Source: Fidelibacterota bacterium
GTDB taxonomy: Bacteria > Fidelibacterota > Marinisomatia > Marinisomatales > Marinisomataceae
Direction of reading: 5' to 3'
Length of the DNA stretch: 64,000 nucleotides
Assembly: GCA_028140795.1 (NCBI GenBank)
Contig: JAOIOW010000001.1
Coordinates: forward strand, 336,466 to 400,465
The notes beneath the pieces are model-generated. The model did not search any database and was not told the DNA's origin. It worked only from the letters and a program-made list of their open reading frames with translations. A program made the position numbers and the translations under genes. This document shows, piece after piece, positions 15,995 to 23,725 of this stretch (positions within the stretch are counted from its first letter, which is position 1; each line of letters starts with the position of its first letter).

Positions 15995-16750
15995 ATGAAA
16001 AATATATTTAAAATTCAACTAGCAATTTCTTGTCTTTTATTATTTTCTTGCTCATCAGAAAGTAATGCGTCCAAACAAGTAGATAATGAGCCTATTGTAA
16101 CTTTTCAGGATTCATTGAGTTATACAATGGGAGTTAATATCGGTCAAAATCTTCCAGAAACAGAAATTAATCATGATTTGCTGATTGAGGGATTACAAGA
16201 TTTTTGGGATAATACTGAACCAAGAATTAATGCACCAAGTAGACTTGAAGTATTAAGAGCATTCAATATTCAAAATTCTGAAATAGAAAGAGAGCTAATG
16301 AAATCTCTTAGTGAAAAGTCCAAAAAAATGTCTAGAGAAAATAAAATGGCTGGTCAGGAGTTTTTGGAAAAAAATAAATACAATGAAGGTGTTAGAGTGT
16401 TTAGTAGAAGTCAAATTCAATATAAAGTTATGCAAGAAGGCAGTGGTAGAATTCCAGACTTTGATGACGCTGTTGTAGTGCATTATAACGGATATTTAAT
16501 TGACGGTACAAAATTTGATAGTAGTTATGATCGAGGTGAACCAGCAACCTTTGCACTTAACGGAGTAATTCAAGGTTGGCAACAAATTTTACAAAAAATG
16601 CCAGTTGGTTCTAAATGGAAAGTCTTTATCCCTGAAAATTTAGGTTATGGTATTACAGGAGTGTATAAGGACGCTAAAAAAGGCGAATATATTATTCCAC
16701 CATCTTCTACTTTAGTCTTTGATATTGAACTACTTAGTATAGTAGAATAA
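15995..16750 (+). CDS. FKBP-type peptidyl-prolyl isomerase lipoprotein
   Basis: A 251-aa lipoprotein with lipobox LFSC followed by Ser (C at about 19). The N-terminal helical segment (about 40-125) is like the dimerisation domain of Mip/FkpA. The C-terminal FKBP domain (about 145-250) has 'VVHYNGYLIDGTKFDSSYDRG', 'VIQGWQQILQKMPVGSKWKVFIP' and 'LGYG'. It probably acts as a proline isomerase/chaperone for outer-membrane or periplasmic proteins. The phytase-like gene starts 3 bp downstream, so the two form an operon. Confidence 0.9.
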   Translation: MKNIFKIQLAISCLLLFSCSSESNASKQVDNEPIVTFQDSLSYTMGVNIGQNLPETEINHDLLIEGLQDFWDNTEPRINAPSRLEVLRAFNIQNSEIERELMKSLSEKSKKMSRENKMAGQEFLEKNKYNEGVRVFSRSQIQYKVMQEGSGRIPDFDDAVVVHYNGYLIDGTKFDSSYDRGEPATFALNGVIQGWQQILQKMPVGSKWKVFIPENLGYGITGVYKDAKKGEYIIPPSSTLVFDIELLSIVE

Positions 16751-16753
16751 TAT

Positions 16754-17701
16754 ATGAAGATCTTAAAATTTTACCTTATCAGTTCTTTGTTTTTCATCAT
16801 TGGATGTAATTCCAAGCCTAGTGTTATTATCTTGGATAGCCCGATGTTCGTAACAGAATCTGTTGCTGACGCAGGAATGGACAGTATTGGATTCTTAATG
16901 AGAAAACATGTTATTGTAGTGACAGTAAAAGATAAAAATGAACTGCATGTATATGGTGCTATGAATGGAAAGTTTAAAAAATCTATTAAGCGAGAAAATG
17001 CCTATCCAAATGGAATTACCACTATTAATGATCAGTTTGTTTTAGTTACAGAAAGAGATAATAAGCAGGTTGCTGTATTTAATTCATCGATGGAATTTTT
17101 AGGTACTTTTGGAAATGAAGAGTTACGCAGCCCTTATGGAATTACATTTTATAAACAAGAGAACAACTCTTATAAAGTTTTAGTTACTGATAGTTATGAA
17201 TATAATAACCCAAGAGAAGATCGAATTCTTAGTTGGGATTTCACCATTGAAAATGGAGAATTTTCAGTCGGACCAGCTACAGTGCTAGGAAATCCTACGC
17301 TTTATCAAGTAGAAAGTATTCAAGCTGATAAATATTATCAAACTTTGTTAGTGGCAGAAGAAATGAAAGAGCACCACAAGGTTATGGCGTTAGATTTAAT
17401 GACAGGTGAAGTTATAAAAGAAGATTTAGGTAATTTTGATAGAGGAAATGACCCTGAAGGCATTGCGTTAGTAATTAATAAAGATAACAATGGTTATTGG
17501 ATTTGTACTGAGCAAAGTAAAACTGATAACCGTTTTCACTTATACGATCGCAAAACATTAGAGTATAAGACTACTATGTACTTAGATAATGTTTCCTATA
17601 CTGATGGTATTGCCACAGCATACATGCATGGAAAATGGTTTCTATATGCAGTAGATAATGATGCTCGAGTTGTTGCATTTGAACTGCCAGAAATCAATTA
17701 A
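16754..17701 (+). CDS. Phytase-like beta-propeller lipoprotein
   Basis: A 315-aa lipoprotein with a signal and lipobox IIGC (C at about 18). The body is a beta-propeller. 'NGITTINDQFVLVTERDN', 'SPYGITFY' and 'NDPEGIALV...GYWICTEQSKTDNRFHLYDR' resemble blades of the BPP phytases, which release phosphate from inositol hexakisphosphate using Ca2+. The family call rests on the propeller pattern and the DPEG block. An NHL/SMP-30-like propeller of other function is a fair alternative. It sits between the FKBP and SGNH genes. Confidence 0.6.
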   Translation: MKILKFYLISSLFFIIGCNSKPSVIILDSPMFVTESVADAGMDSIGFLMRKHVIVVTVKDKNELHVYGAMNGKFKKSIKRENAYPNGITTINDQFVLVTERDNKQVAVFNSSMEFLGTFGNEELRSPYGITFYKQENNSYKVLVTDSYEYNNPREDRILSWDFTIENGEFSVGPATVLGNPTLYQVESIQADKYYQTLLVAEEMKEHHKVMALDLMTGEVIKEDLGNFDRGNDPEGIALVINKDNNGYWICTEQSKTDNRFHLYDRKTLEYKTTMYLDNVSYTDGIATAYMHGKWFLYAVDNDARVVAFELPEIN

Positions 17702-18568
17702 GTGAACATACCCTACTTCCTGATATTTTTTTTCGTTTTTCTTATAGTTATATTTTTTTTTAGAAATTCAATTATTCAAAACATTTATAAACTGCCAATT
17801 ATACGAAAATCGTGGCAGCTCCCGTATATGGATGCACGCAGTGTTAATTTGATTAATAATGATAAACCTGTAGTTGTATGTTGTGGTGACAGTATTACAC
17901 ATGGTCATATTGGATATGACTGGGTGAGTTCTTTAAGAAATTTAGATGAAACTAAGATTTATATAAATGCAGGCATAAATGCTGATCTAACTTGGAATTT
18001 AAATCAAAGATTAGATGATATTATTAAGCATAATCCAGACTATGTTACCATTCTAATTGGCACAAATGACGCAATAGGAAGCCAGCCTGTAAAATTAATT
18101 CAGGATTATTATATTCAAACAAAAAATCTTCCAAAAGTTCCTTCAATTGATTGGTTTGAAGAGCAGATTGAAATTTTTGTAAAGGAAATCAAAGCAAAAA
18201 CCTCTGCTAAAATTGCCATTACAACTCTTCCATGGCTTGGTGAACAAGAGGATGCATCAATAATAAGCGTCATTAAAAATCATAATAAAATAATTAAAAG
18301 GATTGCTTTGAAATATGATTTATCAATCCTTGATCTATTTTCAAAATTCAAAGAACAAATAAGTTTTAGTAATAGCGTTCCATATACTACTTCTGAACTT
18401 CGAAGATTACGAGGTCTAAGAGCTGTAATACTTTATTATGTCTTTGGTTGGAGTTGGACAAAGATTGGAGAAAAGTATAGGCTACAGTTGCTTTGCGATC
18501 ATATTCACCTGAATGAAAAGGGTGGAGATTTGATGGAGCAACTTGTCAAAGAATTTCTATCTAATTAA
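17702..18568 (+). CDS. SGNH/GDSL family hydrolase
   Basis: A 288-aa protein, GTG start right after the previous stop. An N-terminal hydrophobic anchor (about 3-22) precedes an SGNH hydrolase fold: block I GDSITHG (about 61-67), block II Gly in 'NAGINAD', block III GTND (about 121-124) and block V DHIH (about 271-274). It is probably a membrane-anchored periplasmic esterase or deacetylase acting on lipids or glycans. Between about 195 and 265 there is an insertion with 'LRRLRGLRAVILYYVFGWSW' that looks membrane-associating. It ends the operon and converges on the 93-aa gene (4-bp gap). Confidence 0.85.
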   Translation: MNIPYFLIFFFVFLIVIFFFRNSIIQNIYKLPIIRKSWQLPYMDARSVNLINNDKPVVVCCGDSITHGHIGYDWVSSLRNLDETKIYINAGINADLTWNLNQRLDDIIKHNPDYVTILIGTNDAIGSQPVKLIQDYYIQTKNLPKVPSIDWFEEQIEIFVKEIKAKTSAKIAITTLPWLGEQEDASIISVIKNHNKIIKRIALKYDLSILDLFSKFKEQISFSNSVPYTTSELRRLRGLRAVILYYVFGWSWTKIGEKYRLQLLCDHIHLNEKGGDLMEQLVKEFLSN

Positions 18569-18572
18569 AGAT

Positions 18573-18854
18573 CTAATCCAATTCTTTTAAAGCTTCTACA
18601 AGTTCAAATTCTTTATCAAATCTTTCTTTCATGCCACCTTCTTCTTTAAGTAAAATGTACCCATAAGATTTTGATCCGATTGCAATTTTGTCTCCGTAGC
18701 GAGTATCATACCAATATTGATCACCTTTACTATCAATGATTACTTGGTATCTACCATTTTGATTTTCTTCATCATGATCATCAAATCCCATTATTAGAAA
18801 TAGGTTAACAGTTGTTAAAATTCCGATTATAAAACTTTTGATATCTAATTTCAT
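18573..18854 (-). CDS. Small membrane-anchored hypothetical protein
   Basis: A 93-aa protein with one N-terminal hydrophobic segment (about 7-24), then an acidic linker 'DDHDEENQNG' and a short beta-rich domain ('YQVIIDSKGDQYWYDTRYGDKIAIG'). No family recognised. The start is well supported by AGGAG 6 nt upstream, one of the clearer SDs in the window. It stands alone between an SGNH gene and tRNA-Arg. It is likely periplasmic and anchored or exported; function unknown. Confidence 0.65.
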   Translation of the reverse strand: MKLDIKSFIIGILTTVNLFLIMGFDDHDEENQNGRYQVIIDSKGDQYWYDTRYGDKIAIGSKSYGYILLKEEGGMKERFDKEFELVEALKELD

Positions 18855-18922
18855 ATAACTCTCCTAATTGGTTTATATAAATATAATGGTTTGGTTTTAT
18901 GAAATAAAGTAAGGATTTATTG

Positions 18923-18996
18923 TACCCCGGACAGGATTCGAACCTGTGACCTACGGATTAGAAATCCGTTGCTCTATCCAGCTGAGCTACCGGGGC
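18923..18996 (-). tRNA. tRNA-Arg (TCT)
   Basis: The minus strand gives GCCCCGG/CCGGGGT with discriminator A, D arm GCTC...GAGC, anticodon stem ACGGA/TCCGT with loop TTTCTAA (anticodon TCT), and a T arm with GGTTCGAATCC. Length is 74 nt and no CCA is encoded. The first acceptor pair is G1-U72. Confidence 0.94.
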
Positions 18997-19015
18997 ATGG
19001 GCCAAATTTAACTAA

Positions 19016-19045
19016 TTAATAAAAATTTTAAAGCTTTTTTGTAAA
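19016..19045 (-). promoter_or_regulatory. Candidate promoter for tRNA-Arg
   Basis: On the minus strand, TTTACA (19045-19040), an 18-nt spacer and TATTAA (19021-19016), about 19 nt before the tRNA 5' end. It diverges from the promoter of the 75-aa gene and shares an inverted repeat with it. Confidence 0.35.
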
Positions 19046-19076
19046 ATTCTCCCGAGGAGTCTCCGACGAGAAATTT
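19044..19076 (+). repeat. GC-rich inverted repeat between divergent promoters
   Basis: AAATTCTC (19044-19051) is inverted against GAGAAATTT (19068-19076) with one bulge. A GC-rich centre contains GGAG-T-CTCC. It lies just upstream of the -35 of the 75-aa gene and overlaps the -35 of the tRNA-Arg promoter, so it could be an operator or a cruciform. Confidence 0.4.
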
Positions 19077-19077
19077 C

Positions 19078-19106
19078 TTGCAAAAAATCAAGTTTAGTAG
19101 TAGAAT
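19078..19106 (+). promoter_or_regulatory. Strong candidate promoter for the 75-aa repeat protein
   Basis: TTGCAA (19078-19083), a 17-nt spacer and TAGAAT (19101-19106). This predicts a start near 19113 and a 36-nt leader that ends with TAAGGAG 6 nt before ATG 19149. Confidence 0.55.
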
Positions 19107-19148
19107 ATTAAAATAAGCTTATTCACTAAACTTTTTAAGGAGAATAAA

Positions 19149-19376
19149 ATGGCTGAAAAAGTAAAAACATGTGGTGTTAGCAAAGAAAAAGGCTATCTAT
19201 ACTACTTAGGTAAAGATGGTAACGTATGGCGCTCAGGTATGTCAAGAGGCGGATCTGGTGGCGGTAATGCTGAAAAAGTTGCTGATGCAGGTGTAACACG
19301 TGAAAGTGGTTACCTATACTTCATCGATAAAGACGGTGATGTATCTCGCGCACCTATGGCTAGAGGTAGAGGTTAA
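19149..19376 (+). CDS. Small two-repeat protein with GYLY/KDG motifs
   Basis: A 75-aa protein built from two ~32-residue repeats. Repeat 1 is 'EKVKTCGVSKEKGYLYYLGKDGNVW' plus 'RSGMSRG'; repeat 2 is 'EKVADAGVTRESGYLYFIDKDGDVS' plus 'RAPMARG'. They are joined by a Gly-rich linker (GGSGGGN). There is no signal peptide or membrane segment, and the charge is basic. Repeat 1 has the only Cys (C8). Expression signals are unusually good for this window: a near-consensus promoter, a strong SD and a perfect terminator. These suggest an abundant protein with its own regulation. I know no named family. Each repeat looks like a small beta-hairpin, possibly nucleic-acid-binding, which is inference. Confidence 0.8.
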   Translation: MAEKVKTCGVSKEKGYLYYLGKDGNVWRSGMSRGGSGGGNAEKVADAGVTRESGYLYFIDKDGDVSRAPMARGRG

Positions 19377-19410
19377 TAAACTTTTATCTTATTAGGTTTA
19401 ATTAAAAAAA

Positions 19411-19436
19411 GGAGCATTTCGGTGCTCCTTTTTTTT
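19411..19436 (+). terminator. Intrinsic terminator, probably bidirectional
   Basis: GGAGCA-TTTCGG-TGCTCC forms a perfect 6-bp GC-rich stem followed by eight T. An A7 run precedes it, so on the minus strand it can also end the DUF502 transcript, whose stop codon overlaps it. Confidence 0.9.
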
Positions 19437-20055
19437 ATTTAACTATAGAATTTTTATGACTTCCAACCATTCCGCTTGAAACAATCATTCTGAAGCCTTC
19501 TTCAACATTTAAATCTGCTAAAGTAGTATCTTCTTTAGGAATGATAAGAAAAAATCCTGATGTAGGATTTGGTGTGGTTGGTACAAAAAGGTGATAAAAC
19601 TCTTCATCATGTTCGTTTGTGGATTCACTAGTAACAAAACCTAATGTCCATGTACCTTTTCTTGGATATTCGACGTATACAACTTTTTGAAAAGAATTAT
19701 TTTGTGATCCAGAAACTGTTTCAATAATTTGTTTAGTTGTTCCATAGATTGTATCAATTAAAGGGATTTTTTTAAAGATTCCTTCAAACCAATTAACAAC
19801 TCTTTTGCCAAACACATTTCTAGCTAAAGCTCCAAAGATGATAAGAGCCAATAAAACAATTAAAAGACCTACAATTGAGCTGATAATACCGAAACCTGGA
19901 AAAGTCACATTAACAAATCTTTCCAGTGGCTCTGCAACAGTTCCACCAAGCCAAATAGTTATTTCTAATGTAACTTGAATAACATAAACAGTTAGCGCCA
20001 GGGGTACAATAGTTGCTATACCAGCGAGAAGGTTTGATTTAATTTTTTCAACCAT
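19435..20055 (-). CDS. DUF502 family membrane protein
   Basis: A 206-aa protein with two hydrophobic helices (about 8-34 and 50-80) and then a soluble domain with 'GTTKQIIETVSG...FQKVVYVEYPRKGTWTLGFVTSE' and 'VPTTPNPTSGF'. This is the recognisable core of DUF502 (related to plant LIKE-COV proteins). It is an inner-membrane protein of unknown function. It is probably the last gene of the secD-secF-DMT-DUF502 transcript, 25 bp after the DMT gene. Its stop codon lies within the shared terminator. Confidence 0.87.
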   Translation of the reverse strand: MVEKIKSNLLAGIATIVPLALTVYVIQVTLEITIWLGGTVAEPLERFVNVTFPGFGIISSIVGLLIVLLALIIFGALARNVFGKRVVNWFEGIFKKIPLIDTIYGTTKQIIETVSGSQNNSFQKVVYVEYPRKGTWTLGFVTSESTNEHDEEFYHLFVPTTPNPTSGFFLIIPKEDTTLADLNVEEGFRMIVSSGMVGSHKNSIVK

Positions 20056-20080
20056 AATTTAATTTATTATAAAATAGGCT

Positions 20081-20962
20081 CTATTTCCTATATATAAGTA
20101 TAGAACTTCCAAGAATAAATAAGGTTCCAATAATTTCTTTTGTTGTAAGTATTTCTCCTAAAAATACCCAACCAAGTAGTATGGCAACTATTGGAGGGAA
20201 GATAGCAACATAAGTAACTTGTGTTACATTAAGGTATTGGTACAGCCAGAAATAAATCCCCCAAGAAATAAATCCTCCAAAAATTATAAGATATAATGTT
20301 GAAAGTATAAGCTCATTTGTCCATAATATAACTGAAGTATCTTCTTTTACTAGAAATGACATAAAAAGCATTACAAAGCCTGTTAATACCTGACACACAG
20401 CATTCATTTGATACGGACCAACTTCGTCATTGTATTTTTTATAAAGAACACTTGGATATGCTGCTATAATAATTACTGCAATTAAAACAAGAATTGCCAA
20501 AAACGATTGAGAGGCTAAATCAATTTCTTGATTAGTACTCATAATTATAACTCCTGCAAGACCAGTAAATAGAGCTGCAATTTTATTTTTATTCAATCTT
20601 TCATTAGGATCATCTTTAATCATAAAATGAGCCATCAAGCTTGTAAAGAGTGGAAATAGACCCCATAGAATCGATGAGATGCTAGAAAAAATATATTGAG
20701 TGGCCCAATAAGTCATTCCATAAGATAGACTGAAGTTTAATAGTCCAAACGAGAGGTATAATTTTATTGCTTGCGGGGTAAATGGTATAGATAGCTTTTT
20801 GTAATAAATATATAAGTAAAAAATAATTCCAGAAAAAAGAAATCTTAATCCCACTCCATAAAAAGGTGGAACCCCAGCATTTAAAGAAATTTTAATGAAA
20901 TACCATGTAGAACCCCAAATCACGCACAATGCAATGAATGGAAATAAAATCTTATTATTCAT
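20081..20962 (-). CDS. EamA/DMT superfamily transporter
   Basis: A 293-aa inner-membrane protein with ten predicted helices in two five-helix EamA repeats. The start 'CVIWGSTWYFIKISLNAGVPP' and the end 'FLGEILTTKEIIGTLFILGSSILIYRK' are characteristic of drug/metabolite exporters. The substrate is unknown, with amino acids or small metabolites being common. Its start overlaps the secF stop by one base (TAATG), so it is read with secDF, but it is probably unrelated to secretion. Confidence 0.85.
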   Translation of the reverse strand: MNNKILFPFIALCVIWGSTWYFIKISLNAGVPPFYGVGLRFLFSGIIFYLYIYYKKLSIPFTPQAIKLYLSFGLLNFSLSYGMTYWATQYIFSSISSILWGLFPLFTSLMAHFMIKDDPNERLNKNKIAALFTGLAGVIIMSTNQEIDLASQSFLAILVLIAVIIIAAYPSVLYKKYNDEVGPYQMNAVCQVLTGFVMLFMSFLVKEDTSVILWTNELILSTLYLIIFGGFISWGIYFWLYQYLNVTQVTYVAIFPPIVAILLGWVFLGEILTTKEIIGTLFILGSSILIYRK

Positions 20963-21885
20963 TATTTGTTAGAAGATTGGTAGATGGTTGCAAGCAGTGC
21001 ACTGGCAATATAAATACTAGAATAAGTACCTACAATCACACCAACTAACATAGTAAAAGAGAATGGTCTTATTACTTCACCGCCATAAACGAGCAAAACA
21101 ATAATAACAAACAGTGTCGTCAAAGAAGTAATTAAAGTTCTGCTCAGGGATTGATTAATGCTTTTATTAATAGTTGATTCAAACATTACAGTACCAGATG
21201 ATTTCATATTTTCTCTAATTCTATCTAAAATAACAATTGTATCATTTAAGGAGTATCCAACAATAGTTAAAAAAGCAGCAACCGTACTTAGTGTAATTTC
21301 AAAACCAGTTAGAGAAAAAATTCCTAATGTAATAACTACATCATGAACTAGAGCTAAAATAGCCCCTAAAGCAAATCTAAACTCAAACCTTACAGATATA
21401 TAAAACAGGATTAAGACTAAAGCAGATACAACAGACCAAAATGCTTTTCCACTTAACTCAGATCCTACTTTTGGACTTACTGAGCCTAGCGAAAGAATAA
21501 AATCATTTTTGTTTTCTGGTGCTTTTGCTGACATAGAATCATACAAATGGTTAATAACTATTTGACCAAAGTTTTCAGGTTCATTATCAAGAGACTTTAT
21601 TTTAATCATAACATCACTTTGACTTCCAAAATATTTAATTTCTTCTCCACTTAAATCTACTACGCTATCGTTCAAAGATACTGATTTAAGTGAGCCCCTT
21701 ACTTCTTGTATGGATACATCCTCAGAAAAACTAACTCCAATTGCTGTTCCACCTTTAAAGTCAATGCCAAGATTCACGCCCATAAGGAGAAGTATAATTG
21801 ATCCAAATGCTAACACGGACGAGAGACCAAATCCAAATGATTTGAACTTCATAAAATTGATTTTAGTGTTTTCCATGAATTTCAT
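20962..21885 (-). CDS. secF: Protein translocase subunit SecF
   Basis: A 307-aa inner-membrane RND-type subunit that works with SecD to pull exported proteins out of SecYEG using the proton gradient. TM1 (about 13-36) is followed by 'GIDFKGGTAIGV' (about 41-52), a periplasmic P1-like domain, and the C-terminal helix cluster with 'VGYSLNDTIVILDRIREN' (about 208-225), the diagnostic SecF motif. It starts 2 bp after secD. The track start encodes an M-K-F-M prefix; ATG four codons in is equally possible. Confidence 0.95.
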   Translation of the reverse strand: MKFMENTKINFMKFKSFGFGLSSVLAFGSIILLLMGVNLGIDFKGGTAIGVSFSEDVSIQEVRGSLKSVSLNDSVVDLSGEEIKYFGSQSDVMIKIKSLDNEPENFGQIVINHLYDSMSAKAPENKNDFILSLGSVSPKVGSELSGKAFWSVVSALVLILFYISVRFEFRFALGAILALVHDVVITLGIFSLTGFEITLSTVAAFLTIVGYSLNDTIVILDRIRENMKSSGTVMFESTINKSINQSLSRTLITSLTTLFVIIVLLVYGGEVIRPFSFTMLVGVIVGTYSSIYIASALLATIYQSSNK

Positions 21886-21887
21886 AA

Positions 21888-23681
21888 TTATATACTCAGT
21901 CTTTCTATATTTTTTCTCGTTGTTACAAAATCAAAAACAAATCTTGTTACAATAATAGCAGTAAACATACTTACAATAATCCCCCAGAAGAGTACAGTTG
22001 CAAAACCTTTTATTGGACCACTACCATATTGATAAAGCACTGCTGCTGCAATACCTGTAGTTAAATTAGCATCTACAATTGTCCTAATTGCTCTTTCATA
22101 ACCTGAATCAATAGCGGATCTAACTGATTTTCCATTACGCAATTCTTCTTTAATTCTTTCAAAAATAATAACATTAGCATCAACTGACATACCAACTGTT
22201 AATATTAGTCCTGCGATTCCAGGGAGAGTTAACGTTGCTTCTAGAAGTGCTAAGACACCTAATAATAAAATTAGAGTCCACATAACAGAGAAGCTTGCAA
22301 TTAAACCTGACATCTTATAGAAGAATACAATGAAGCATACCACTAGTAGTAAACCAATTGCCATTGATAGTGTACCTTTGCTAATTGAATCTGCTCCTAA
22401 AGATGCCCCAACAGTTCTTTCTTCAGCAATTGTAACAGGAACAGGTAAAGCACCCGCTCTCAAAACAATAGCTATATCTTCAGCTTCTTCGATTGAATCT
22501 AATCCTTCAATAACAGTTCCTCCGCCAAAAATTTGACTTCTAATGACAGGAGCCATGTGCACTTTCTTATCAAGTACAATAGCAATTCTATTGTTTATAT
22601 TAGCTCCTGTAATTCTAGCCCATTCTCTGGAACCTTCACTATTCATTTCAACTTCAACAACAGCCTGTCCAGCAGTAACTCCTGCTTGGCTTAATCTCAT
22701 TTGAGCATCTTCTATTACTCCTCCAGTAAGCTCAGCATTATTAAATAAATGGAATAGTGTATAAAATTCTTCTTCTTCACCAATTTCATTTATAAGCTTA
22801 ATAGAAGAGTCGCTCGTCAAAATAGTACTATTGGTTGCTTCTAAAATTTGTTTAACATCTTCTTTCGATAAAATATCTTTAAGAGCAGTTAAGTCTTTTG
22901 AAGCAATTGCTAGGTTTCCTCCGACCGATATCAGCAATGAAGAAAATCCTAGTTCAGATGATGAGCTTGAATCAAATAATTCATTAATTTGATCATTTTG
23001 TTCAACATTACCATTTGAAGCTGTCATAATACTATCAATTTGTCTAATGATTGCATTTGTGCTTTCAACATTTTTAACAATCATCAATTCTAATAATGCT
23101 GTACTTTGAAGAAGGTCTCTAGCTCTTTCTGAGTCTTCAATTCCTGCTAGCTCTACAATAACTCTATTATTTCCTTGTTTTTGAATTGTTGGTTCAGCCA
23201 CACCAAATTGGTCTACACGATTTTGAATAATTTCAATAACTCTTTTAATGGAATCTTCAGATTGTAAAGATAGTTGAGTGATTATTTGGTCTTTTGTTTT
23301 TCCATAATTAATAAAATATCTTGGAAGTTTTAATTCTTTTTCATCTGCTAAATTTTCAAAGACAGTAAAAAAATCACTTGAAGAGTTATTATATTCATTT
23401 TTTAAATCAATTAAAAACCCATTAAAATTATTGTCCTTGTTTTTAGCTAAATTATCAATCAATTGTGGTAAATCAACTTCAAGAACAATATAAATTCCAC
23501 CTTTTAAGTCTAATCCTTGTTTGATACTTCTTGACTCAAAATAATCTATTTGATCATCAGAAAGATTTGATTTTTTCTCTTCATCCATCAATGAATATCT
23601 AAGTGATGGAAGAAGAGCATATATTCCCAATCCAAAAACAAACAATATTGTTAATAATCTATTTCTTATTGAACTATCCAT
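21888..23681 (-). CDS. secD: Protein translocase subunit SecD
   Basis: A 597-aa inner-membrane protein. It has TM1 (about 7-25), 'RSIKQGLDLKGGIYIVLEVD' (about 51-70), a large periplasmic region with 'IEIIQNRVDQFGVAEP' and the P1 head, then C-terminal helices with 'GMSVDANVIIFERIKEELR' (about 509-527). The last is the DANV proton-path signature. Length is normal. First gene of the secDF operon. No yajC is present in the window. Confidence 0.96.
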   Translation of the reverse strand: MDSSIRNRLLTILFVFGLGIYALLPSLRYSLMDEEKKSNLSDDQIDYFESRSIKQGLDLKGGIYIVLEVDLPQLIDNLAKNKDNNFNGFLIDLKNEYNNSSSDFFTVFENLADEKELKLPRYFINYGKTKDQIITQLSLQSEDSIKRVIEIIQNRVDQFGVAEPTIQKQGNNRVIVELAGIEDSERARDLLQSTALLELMIVKNVESTNAIIRQIDSIMTASNGNVEQNDQINELFDSSSSSELGFSSLLISVGGNLAIASKDLTALKDILSKEDVKQILEATNSTILTSDSSIKLINEIGEEEEFYTLFHLFNNAELTGGVIEDAQMRLSQAGVTAGQAVVEVEMNSEGSREWARITGANINNRIAIVLDKKVHMAPVIRSQIFGGGTVIEGLDSIEEAEDIAIVLRAGALPVPVTIAEERTVGASLGADSISKGTLSMAIGLLLVVCFIVFFYKMSGLIASFSVMWTLILLLGVLALLEATLTLPGIAGLILTVGMSVDANVIIFERIKEELRNGKSVRSAIDSGYERAIRTIVDANLTTGIAAAVLYQYGSGPIKGFATVLFWGIIVSMFTAIIVTRFVFDFVTTRKNIERLSI

Positions 23682-23725
23682 AAGTGAGAGAATTTAACAC
23701 ATTAAGCTATTTTTTCACTATTTTT

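Noticed and set aside
18923-18996. G1-U72 pair in tRNA-Arg as an aberration
   Set aside because: The same pair occurs in tRNA-Leu here, and G-U at this place is known in functional bacterial tRNAs.
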